A stretch of DNA of 32,481 nucleotides from an uncultured Marivita sp. (lineage in GTDB: Bacteria > Pseudomonadota > Alphaproteobacteria > Rhodobacterales > Rhodobacteraceae): the NCBI GenBank assembly GCA_947503115.1, contig CANNCS010000038.1, forward strand, positions 1 through 32,481, in the 5' to 3' direction. The notes under the pieces are model-generated. The model made no database searches. It was not told where the DNA came from and saw nothing but the letters and a program-made list of their open reading frames with translations. Made by a program: the position numbers and the translations under genes. The stretch's first letter is position 1, and every line of letters starts with the position of its first letter. Positions 1 through 7,575 of the stretch are shown piece after piece.

Positions 1-95
1 TCCGTGTTCAGAATCCATCTCGCCGGTCGGCACCACCCCTAAAATTGGCGAAATGCGCCCTGTGTCGTGTAGTGTGCGTCTACACTTAATTCGGT

Positions 96-125
96 CGGAC
101 AAAGCATTGTTTTTTTTGATATAAT
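96..125 (+). promoter_or_regulatory. Possible sigma70 promoter for the SecA-like/HlyD operon
   Basis: A perfect TATAAT lies at 120-125. A 4-of-6 match to TTGACA (CGGACA, 96-101) stands 18 bp upstream. The element is about 65 bp before the GTG start at 192, directly after a T-run. The rest of the first 191 bp shows no convincing gene. The -10 box is seen directly; promoter function is inferred, and AT-rich stretches give such matches by chance. Confidence 0.3.
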
Positions 126-191
126 TAACATTATAGATCTGCCTTATGTCCTGACTGTCTACGCTATTGGCGATGTGTTTGGGCTGGTTAT

Positions 192-2144
192 GTGCATGTT
201 TGTTTTGATGTTGCTTTTCCGTCGGTTGCGTTAGGGATACTGCTTAAGGACGTTTTGGATAATGGTGATTGGATTTTAAACCGCATGCAGCTTGAGCAGG
301 CAGACGCAAGAATGTCCTTTTTTGATTTGGCGGGCCCAGGTGATGTTGCTGTGAGGCTCAATACATGGGTATCGCAGCTGTTTGCCGCCATTGATGGTGT
401 GTCCGGTGTGACCTGCCACAGATTGGCTTTAAACTTTGCGCCTTTCGGCGCAGATCATCCTGAGTGGCGTGTTGAGTTTCCCAAGGGTACTCTGGCTGCG
501 TCTGATACCGAAACTGCACGCTCTGAGGCATTCAGGTTGCACCGGATTGCAGTTGCTGGTGCGTTGCCGGGTGGAGAAAATAAGACATCCCGCTTTACCG
601 CTATTGTGCTCCCAATCAGTGCAGCTGATGATCTGCGTAAAAGTTGGATAGAGATAGAGGCAAAGTTCCTTCACCAGGATCAGATTGGCCATGTGATCAC
701 TCAGATTGGTGCTGCATTAGGGTGGCTGTTTTTTCTGACGGCAGAGATGCGGGAGCGCCAAAAGTCAGTGGAAGATGCTAAGGCAGTCAATGCTTTACAG
801 GCCGTTGTGAGTCTAACAACTGCGGATCAATTTACAGATGCTGCACGTGCGCTGGTCACTGATCTTGCTGATCGGTTTAAGTGTGACAGGGTTTCTCTGG
901 GCTTCGCGTATCGCAAGAAGGTTAAGCTGCAAGCCATTTCACACACGGGAAAATTTTCTCATAGTATGATACTGGTGCGCCGTCTGCGGGCAGCCATGGA
1001 AGAAGCATTTGACCAAAATGACGTGGTTTTATGGCCGATAAGCGCTGGGGGCTTGGAGCTCTTGCGTGATGCGCAGGCAGAGCTTGCAGAGAAGGATACA
1101 ACACGGAGTATCCTCACAATCCCACTCTTTGATGGTCGACGGTCACGGGGCGCAATGGTTTTTGAACGCTCAGACAGTAAGGTTTTCGATCAATCTGAAA
1201 TTTTTACTTTGGAGGCCCTTTGTGGGGTGCTAACCCCCCTTCTTATTGAAAAACGGCACAATGATCGCTGGCTCATTACACGGACAGTTATGGCTGCGGG
1301 CAATGTGTTCTCTTATTTATTTGGACGCCGTTATTTTGCTGTAAAGCTCACTGCGATTGCACTGACTGTTGTGGCGGTTCTCTTGGTTGTGATCGAACGG
1401 CCGGTTTCTGTGGTCGCGTCAGCGATGGTCGAGGGTGCGGAAGCACGCACAATCACCGCGGCGTTTGATGGCTTTATTTCTGACGTTGCCGTTCGGGAAG
1501 GAGACAAGGTTGCCTCCGGCGACATTCTGCTTAAACTGGATGACAGAGATTTCAATTTAGAACGTCTACGGCTTCTCGCGCTAAGATCACAGGCAGAGCT
1601 TGAATTAGATAGGGCCATTTCTGCTCGAGATCGTGCTGAAACAGCGCTTGTGGAAGCTAGATTACGCCAGATAGATGCTCAGCTGTCCTTGGTAGAGCAA
1701 CAAATTTTTCGCAGCACAGTGCATGCACCTTTTGATGCTTTGATCGTTTCGGGAGATTTGACAAGGAGTATTGGTAAAGCAGTGTCCCGGGGTGAGACGC
1801 TGCTAATCTTATCTCCCCTCAATGAATATCGTGTTGTTCTGGAAGCGCTGGAGTCTGATATTGGAAAATTAACTCCAGGCCAACAAGGGCAACTTAAACT
1901 TAGCGCTTTGCCGGAAAGGAATTTTAGCATTGAGACCACAGATCTCGTCCCAGTAGCGCAGTATAAAAATAATGAAACGGTTTTTTCAGTCGAGACACGG
2001 CTTCTAAGCACACCAGATGTTCTGCTGCACGGCATGACGGGATCTGCGCGTATTCAGGTGGGTGAGCAACCTTTGTATATGCTGTGGGGTAAACCTCTTT
2101 GGGATCAAGTCCGTGAGTGGGCTTGGCGTAATATTCCAATTTAG
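192..2144 (+). CDS. GAF-domain, HlyD-type membrane fusion (periplasmic adaptor) protein
   Basis: 650-residue protein with three parts. Residues 1-190 are unassigned. A GAF-like domain covers about 200-355, including VTDLADRFKCDRVSLGF and RSILTIPLFDGRRSRGAMVF. A single membrane segment at about 385-401 leads into a HlyD/biotinyl-lipoyl adaptor at about 405-620 (AAFDGFISDVAVREGDKVASG, then a helical hairpin and STVHAPFDALIVSGDL). HlyD adaptors bridge an inner-membrane exporter to the outer membrane; GAF domains bind small ligands or mediate dimerisation. Here a cytoplasmic sensor is joined to a periplasmic adaptor. The start is GTG at 192 with a poor Shine-Dalgarno; ATG at 285 or 312 are alternatives. 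The stop is 2 bp before the next gene, so the two are co-transcribed. Domain calls are from pattern recognition; the partner exporter is unknown. Confidence 0.8.
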   Translation: MHVCFDVAFPSVALGILLKDVLDNGDWILNRMQLEQADARMSFFDLAGPGDVAVRLNTWVSQLFAAIDGVSGVTCHRLALNFAPFGADHPEWRVEFPKGTLAASDTETARSEAFRLHRIAVAGALPGGENKTSRFTAIVLPISAADDLRKSWIEIEAKFLHQDQIGHVITQIGAALGWLFFLTAEMRERQKSVEDAKAVNALQAVVSLTTADQFTDAARALVTDLADRFKCDRVSLGFAYRKKVKLQAISHTGKFSHSMILVRRLRAAMEEAFDQNDVVLWPISAGGLELLRDAQAELAEKDTTRSILTIPLFDGRRSRGAMVFERSDSKVFDQSEIFTLEALCGVLTPLLIEKRHNDRWLITRTVMAAGNVFSYLFGRRYFAVKLTAIALTVVAVLLVVIERPVSVVASAMVEGAEARTITAAFDGFISDVAVREGDKVASGDILLKLDDRDFNLERLRLLALRSQAELELDRAISARDRAETALVEARLRQIDAQLSLVEQQIFRSTVHAPFDALIVSGDLTRSIGKAVSRGETLLILSPLNEYRVVLEALESDIGKLTPGQQGQLKLSALPERNFSIETTDLVPVAQYKNNETVFSVETRLLSTPDVLLHGMTGSARIQVGEQPLYMLWGKPLWDQVREWAWRNIPI

Positions 2145-2146
2145 AA

Positions 2147-4300
2147 ATGTCTGGTGCGTTTCTTTCTCCTGATTGGTACCGTGTTGCACCGCTTAAATTG
2201 CGTCGTAGAGCTCATGTTCAAATTGCGCGCCATGTTTATCGGGGAAAGCCGTGGTTTATCTTGCAAGATTTACAAGCGGGAAAATTCCATCGATTAAGCC
2301 CTCAGTCTTATGCTATCTTTGCACGAATGGATGGGCAAAGAACAATACAAGAACTGTGGGAGCAAGGTTGTAAGCTTTATCCAGAAGATCCACCAAGTCA
2401 AACAGAACTGCTTCAATTACTATCTCAGTTACATAATGCAGATCTTGTTACAGGAGATAAGCGTCCAAACTTACGAGAAATTGATCGACGCGCTCGCGAA
2501 GAAAAGCGTAAAACAATAATTGGCTATTTTAAAAATCCGCTTTCTGTACGAATTCCACTTCTTGATCCAGAGCCAATACTTAAGTTTCTTACACCGCTTG
2601 CAAATTATATTTTTTCTCCATTTGGAGCAATTTTGTGGTGTGTATTAATTTTTGCAGCCTTAGCAACAACGTTTATGTCGTGGGATAGGCTCGAAGTTCC
2701 AGGTGCTGAAGCTATCTTGACTGGTGCTAATATCGCCTATCTTGCGATTGCATATATTTTTGTGAAATTTTTGCATGAGCTTGGCCACGGTCTGGCAATC
2801 AAACGTTGGGGCGGTGAGGTTCGGGAGGTTGGCGTTATGATGCTGATCTTTTTTCCTGTGCCCTATGTGGATGCGTCCCAATCATCATTTTTTCCTTACA
2901 AATATCAACGTATATTGGTCAGCGCAGCGGGTATCCTCGTTGAGCTTGCTGTGGCTGCTATGGCCCTTATTGTATGGTCTTTTGCGGAGCAAGGTATTGT
3001 TGCAACACTTGCTTATAATCTTTTTTTAATTGGCGGTGTTTCAACTTTGGTCTTTAATGGTAATCCCCTGCTCCGTTTTGATGGATATTTTGTTTTCGCC
3101 GATTCTTTGGAGATTCCTAATTTAGGTCAAAGATCTAATCAGTATTTTTGGTATTTTTTTCAGAGATATGTGTTGGGTCATGGCGACGCGCGCATTCCTA
3201 TAATTAGCTCCGGGGAAGAGATTTGGTTGTTTGGGTATGCAGTAGCGGCATTTCTTTACCGCATGTTTGTCATGATTATAATATCGTTGTATGTTGCTAC
3301 AGCTCTACCCGTAGTAGGCGTCGCGATTGTTATTTGGAGTCTTTACACTGTTTTTTTAGTGCCGGCAGGAAAAGGAGTGCGCTTCTTGTTCACAGAACCA
3401 TCTTTGGAAATTCGGCGGACAAAGACATTTATGCGCGTATTTGGTCTAATTTTTGTGTTTTTTGTACTTATGTTTTTTATTCCCGTCCCACACACGACTG
3501 TCTCAGATGCAGTTTTGGAGACGCCTGGGGAATCCGCTATTCGCGCGCAAGGTCAAGGATTTGTTAGTGATGTTTTGGTGCGAAATGGTGAGCGCATTAA
3601 TGTTGGTGATCCAATTTTAAAGCTATCGGAGCCATTGCTGGGTGTGGAGAAAGAGGTCGCCATTGCGGAGGTCGAAGATGCACGTCTTCGTGTGGAGATG
3701 ATACCTCTTGAAGATACAAACGCACGATCTTTGTGGATGGAACAGCTGGGTTTTTATCAAGCACGCCTGAATGACCTTGATCGACGTGCAGATGAGTTGT
3801 GGGTGCGGTCTCCTACCGATGGTATTATCATTTTGCCCAATCAATACCAATTGGTAGGGCGTTTGGTGCAGCAAGGGGACATTGTTGGTCATGTTCAAAA
3901 GAAGTCTCAGCTATTGTGGCGCACTGCTGTTCCTGCTGACCGAGCCGAGTTTATAGATAGTGATCTCTTGTCAGTTTCGATGAGGCTAAAATCTGATTTT
4001 AATGTGGAGTATGATGCACAGATCACATCGAGGTCTCCTGAAATCACGACGCGCCTTGACAGTTTTGCTCTGACAAATCGCGCTGGTGGGCCATTGGTTG
4101 TTGATCCGTCACAAGAGAGCCCCACCAGTATCATTCCTGTCGCAACCTATGTCCTTTCAACTGGGACTGCCTCATCTGATATGCCTCTCCTGGCCATCGG
4201 GTCACGTGCAACCGTTCGGTTTGAGCACCGACCCGCTCCAATCGCTCCAAGGGTCTGGCGGGCTATGCGACAAACGTTTCTAGCGTATTTTGGAACGTAG
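2147..4300 (+). CDS. PqqD-like / M50 zinc metalloprotease / HlyD fusion membrane protein
   Basis: 717 residues. Residues 20-105 look like a PqqD-type winged-helix domain (WFILQDLQAGKFHRLSP, MDGQRTIQELW, SQLHNADL), the fold that binds leader peptides in PQQ and other RiPP pathways. Residues 160-440 hold several membrane helices with the M50 site-2-protease zinc motif HELGH (H210, E211, H214) and the second metal motif GNPLLRFDGYF (N306, D312). From about 490 the chain becomes a HlyD-like lipoyl/barrel adaptor (GQGFVSDVLVRNGERINVGD). Proteins of this layout are often annotated as putative peptide zinc metalloproteases. It starts 2 bp after the GAF-HlyD gene, and the SecA-like ATPase follows 8 bp on. 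Likely role: intramembrane processing or gating of an exported polypeptide. All catalytic residues are present, but the substrate is unknown. Confidence 0.82.
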   Translation: MSGAFLSPDWYRVAPLKLRRRAHVQIARHVYRGKPWFILQDLQAGKFHRLSPQSYAIFARMDGQRTIQELWEQGCKLYPEDPPSQTELLQLLSQLHNADLVTGDKRPNLREIDRRAREEKRKTIIGYFKNPLSVRIPLLDPEPILKFLTPLANYIFSPFGAILWCVLIFAALATTFMSWDRLEVPGAEAILTGANIAYLAIAYIFVKFLHELGHGLAIKRWGGEVREVGVMMLIFFPVPYVDASQSSFFPYKYQRILVSAAGILVELAVAAMALIVWSFAEQGIVATLAYNLFLIGGVSTLVFNGNPLLRFDGYFVFADSLEIPNLGQRSNQYFWYFFQRYVLGHGDARIPIISSGEEIWLFGYAVAAFLYRMFVMIIISLYVATALPVVGVAIVIWSLYTVFLVPAGKGVRFLFTEPSLEIRRTKTFMRVFGLIFVFFVLMFFIPVPHTTVSDAVLETPGESAIRAQGQGFVSDVLVRNGERINVGDPILKLSEPLLGVEKEVAIAEVEDARLRVEMIPLEDTNARSLWMEQLGFYQARLNDLDRRADELWVRSPTDGIIILPNQYQLVGRLVQQGDIVGHVQKKSQLLWRTAVPADRAEFIDSDLLSVSMRLKSDFNVEYDAQITSRSPEITTRLDSFALTNRAGGPLVVDPSQESPTSIIPVATYVLSTGTASSDMPLLAIGSRATVRFEHRPAPIAPRVWRAMRQTFLAYFGT

Positions 4301-4308
4301 GGAATCTT

Positions 4309-6306
4309 ATGGTGCAGCCAACACGGCCAATGATCTTGCCTCGCCTTGATCGTTATCCGCAACGGATTGAGCCACAATTATCTCCGTTTGACGCAGGTGT
4401 TCTTTCTTTCTTTTCATACCTTCAACCATTGCGGGGTCGTAAGGCGGCTTGGGGAAGTGATGCGAGTATCGTTCACCATGTTCGTGCTGCTCAGGATAGG
4501 TTGCCGGCCAGTTTGGGGGCGTGCCTGGACCTTATTCCAGCTCTGAGACGCCAACTGAAAATACAAGGAGAAAGATTGCCGATTGTTGAGGGCGCGCATT
4601 TACTCGCACTCCTGCAGCGCGTGGCTGAGGAGGTTTTGGAGCAACGGCCGTACGATGTGCAGCTTGCGGCAACCTGGAGCCTTATGTGTGGTGAAATTGC
4701 TGAAATGGGGACAGGAGAAGGGAAAAGTCTGACAGCTGCGATTGCCGCCGCAGCGTTAGCTTTTCGTGGGCGCCAAGTACACGTTCTGACGGTTAATGAT
4801 TATCTTGCAAGTCGGGATGCTGAGCGATTTTCTGATTTCTTTTCTACGCTGGGGCTATCTTCCGGATGCATAGAGGAAGGGTTGCCTGCTGAAGACAGAA
4901 GCAAGCTGTATCAAAGCAATATTATATTCTCCGCCGCCAAGAACGTTGTATTTGATTATTTGCGAGACCAAACGGGCCCATCTTCTAATGTTTTGAGCGG
5001 CTTACCTGCGAAACTTTCTCAACTTATTCCGCAGGACAGTGTTGCCGCTCCAATTTTACAGGGTTTGGATGCTGTTATTGTCGATGAAGCGGATTCGGTT
5101 CTGATCGATCAAGCTGCCACGCCCTTTATCCTTTCTGGAGGGGATGCAGCCCTTGGTGGATTGGATGAATTGGTGCTCATGAATGCTTTGCAGCTTGCAG
5201 ATAAACTCGTAGAAGGGAAGCACTTTAAAAATCACCCTGCCCTCCGTCGTGTGACACTAACAGAAGACGGTAAAGATTGGCTGTCGTCGTGGGTGGACGG
5301 AGATCAAGGCCTTCTTGCTGTCGCGCCCATCCGGGAACATATTGTCTCGCAAGCACTTGTTGCTCGACATCTTTTGCTACGTAATCGGGATTATCTGATC
5401 AAAGAGGATAAAATTCAAATTATTGATGAGAGTACAGGCCGCATTATGCCGGACCGTCAATGGTCTGAGGGTCTGCATCAGCTTGTAGAAATAAAAGAAG
5501 CACTCCCCCCAAGTGAAATTCGAACAACATTAGGTCGGATTACGTATCAGCGGTTCTTCCCGCGTTACCGACATCTTTGTGGAATGAGCGGAACAGCTCG
5601 TCCAGCCGCTAGAGAGCTTTGGGAAACCTACGGGCTGACAGTGCGCCGCATCCTGCCTCGTAAGCCTGATCGGAGGCGTTGGGCGCCAATAAAAATTTTT
5701 CCTACGTCCACGTCAAAGTGGCAGGCAATCGCAAGTTACGTTTCCCGACTGCATTCCCAAGATATTCCTGTTCTGATAGGTACACGCACTCTGGACGCTT
5801 CTCGGCAGTGTAGTGCGGCGTTGGTATCTCATGGCATCCCTCATCACGTTCTGAATGCGGAGGAGATTGAGAAAGAAGCTACGATCGTTTCGTTGGCGGG
5901 AGAACCTGGTCAGGTTACAGTAGCAACAAACATGGCAGGCCGAGGTACTGATATTATTTTGTCAGATCGGGCGCGCAGCGTCGGTGGCCTACATGTCATT
6001 TTGACAGAGCTACATGAAAATCGTCGTATTGACTTGCAGTTGGCCGGCAGGTGCGGAAGGCAGGGCGACTTGGGACAAGTCGATTGTCTCCTAAGCTTAG
6101 AAGATACGATATTCTCTGGGGAAGCAAAAATATTTAAAACATTGACAAGTGGCTTGATTCACATTGGACAGACCAAGGCGGCCTATGCTCTCATGAAGCT
6201 TCTTCAGGCTAAGCAAACTCGCAGAGCAGAAGCATCAAGACGACGTCTTCAAAAATATGAACGCCAGCGAGAGCGAACGCTTGCCTTAACTGGCGCATTA
6301 GAGTGA
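4309..6306 (+). CDS. Shortened SecA-like preprotein translocase ATPase
   Basis: 665 residues, against roughly 800-900 for housekeeping SecA. The motor core is clearly SecA: Walker A in EMGTGEGKS (K139), VLTVNDYLASRDAE, Walker B VDEADSVLID, the TGRIMPDRQWSEGLHQ block, GMSGTA, NMAGRGTDI and the arginine-finger region QLAGRCGRQGD. A PPXD-like insertion is present. The chain ends just after NBD2, about where the helical scaffold begins (RRRLQKYERQ). The two-helix finger, wing domain and C-terminal zinc/SecB-binding tail of canonical SecA are therefore missing. The ATG follows a GGAA 8 bp after the protease stop. Being in an operon with two HlyD adaptors and a membrane protease, it is probably a dedicated accessory motor rather than the essential SecA. 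ATPase function is very likely; the translocation channel is unknown. Confidence 0.9.
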   Translation: MVQPTRPMILPRLDRYPQRIEPQLSPFDAGVLSFFSYLQPLRGRKAAWGSDASIVHHVRAAQDRLPASLGACLDLIPALRRQLKIQGERLPIVEGAHLLALLQRVAEEVLEQRPYDVQLAATWSLMCGEIAEMGTGEGKSLTAAIAAAALAFRGRQVHVLTVNDYLASRDAERFSDFFSTLGLSSGCIEEGLPAEDRSKLYQSNIIFSAAKNVVFDYLRDQTGPSSNVLSGLPAKLSQLIPQDSVAAPILQGLDAVIVDEADSVLIDQAATPFILSGGDAALGGLDELVLMNALQLADKLVEGKHFKNHPALRRVTLTEDGKDWLSSWVDGDQGLLAVAPIREHIVSQALVARHLLLRNRDYLIKEDKIQIIDESTGRIMPDRQWSEGLHQLVEIKEALPPSEIRTTLGRITYQRFFPRYRHLCGMSGTARPAARELWETYGLTVRRILPRKPDRRRWAPIKIFPTSTSKWQAIASYVSRLHSQDIPVLIGTRTLDASRQCSAALVSHGIPHHVLNAEEIEKEATIVSLAGEPGQVTVATNMAGRGTDIILSDRARSVGGLHVILTELHENRRIDLQLAGRCGRQGDLGQVDCLLSLEDTIFSGEAKIFKTLTSGLIHIGQTKAAYALMKLLQAKQTRRAEASRRRLQKYERQRERTLALTGALE

Positions 6307-6315
6307 GGTTCACTC

Positions 6316-7575
6316 ATGCTTGAGAGAAGATTGGCTGGAACTGGTAGGCTTTGTGGAGCGCTGGGGATTGTGGCGGCCGCAAGTGCGATACTGTTTCCTG
6401 ATCCTTCCAGTGGTCAGCCTTTACCAGATCATCAGGTGCGGTTCAGTGCGGAAACAGCCTCATGTTCGGTCAGTTTTGTCCCCGACGCCACAACAGGAGA
6501 TAATCCTCCGGAGCTAGAATTATCAGTCAACATGATCTCTGAAGAAATAGACATGCAACTGATAGGCGCTTCTTACACGGAGCAGATTTTCCTTTGGGGA
6601 GAGACGCGGATAGCAATGCGCCCGCTCAAAGCTGTCTCAGTTGAGGAACTAACAGCAGATATGCTCTGGCAGGGCATAAGCGCAGCCTCGCAAGAGGGTG
6701 CACCGTTTTACTGGACTGTGCAGGAGATTGGAGGAGGCTATTCCAGCGCTCGCTATGATGATCTATCGCCAATACAAATTGCCCGAACGCTATCTTTAGC
6801 CTGCAATATCAATGTCTTGAACCCGCCTGTGTCTACGGAAATTGAAGCCAAGCGCGCAGAGGCGCGCTTGGCACTTACAAGCGAGAATGTCATACATATT
6901 CGTCGCCTACTCTTTTCACTGTATGGCGAGCCTGGGGCACAGCCAGGCACTGGCTCAGAGTGGACTGTCACCGATCGTCGTTTGATTGACCTTTATAACC
7001 AAGAAAACGAAATAGCGTCTGGTGGCTATTTAACCGAAGCGGCCGTAGCCGATTTGCTTGAGCGTAAACCTGTTCTGAAAACTCCAGAGCCGGAATTAAA
7101 CAACTCCCTACGGGCGACGTATGAGGATTGGAGCGTCTATGCAGAAGATGATGGCGCCACTTGTAGTGTAATGACTCCCGCTCAGACCACGTCTGGCTAC
7201 ACAGAGTTTGAGCGCCCCTTTATGCGATTTTCGGTAAGCCGTTCTGGCAGCGGTGGCTTGATGGCAATAGAATTGAGCCGCCCCAATGCCTTTGCGCCGA
7301 GTGCTCAAGTGCGCGCCATAATTGATGGCCAATCTACAAATCTGATGACAGAAGCCTCCACTGGAGCTCTTGTTCCGCGGCCGTTAGCGGACGGGCGTTT
7401 GTCTAATAGTTTTACCATTCAACTGCGCCGTGGACGTGAAATTGTAATTGAAGGTACGTCACTTAAAACTGGTGAGCCGATGCGACTAACCTACAGCGCA
7501 TTAGGCTTTACTGCTGCATTTCGTGTAATGTCAGAAATCTGTAATCGTCCGGGAGTGTTGGGTTGGATACGATAA
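6316..7575 (+). CDS. Exported protein with peptidoglycan-binding-like core and two Cys-paired flanking domains
   Basis: 419 residues, family not recognised. The N-terminus is basic then hydrophobic (GALGIVAAASAILF), consistent with a signal peptide cut near residue 33. A region at about 190-250 (HIRRLLFSLYGEPGAQPG, then LIDLYNQENEIASGGYLTEAAVADLL) resembles a peptidoglycan-binding-1 repeat, though divergent. It is flanked by two stretches of similar size that each begin and end with a cysteine: C50 to C163 and C283 to C413. This suggests a duplicated disulphide-bonded domain. The gene follows the SecA-like ATPase by 9 bp, with a GAGTGAGG ribosome-binding site in the end of that gene, and overlaps the next gene by 13 bp. 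Likely a periplasmic cell-wall-associated component of the same system; the function is inferred only from context. Confidence 0.6.
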   Translation: MLERRLAGTGRLCGALGIVAAASAILFPDPSSGQPLPDHQVRFSAETASCSVSFVPDATTGDNPPELELSVNMISEEIDMQLIGASYTEQIFLWGETRIAMRPLKAVSVEELTADMLWQGISAASQEGAPFYWTVQEIGGGYSSARYDDLSPIQIARTLSLACNINVLNPPVSTEIEAKRAEARLALTSENVIHIRRLLFSLYGEPGAQPGTGSEWTVTDRRLIDLYNQENEIASGGYLTEAAVADLLERKPVLKTPEPELNNSLRATYEDWSVYAEDDGATCSVMTPAQTTSGYTEFERPFMRFSVSRSGSGGLMAIELSRPNAFAPSAQVRAIIDGQSTNLMTEASTGALVPRPLADGRLSNSFTIQLRRGREIVIEGTSLKTGEPMRLTYSALGFTAAFRVMSEICNRPGVLGWIR

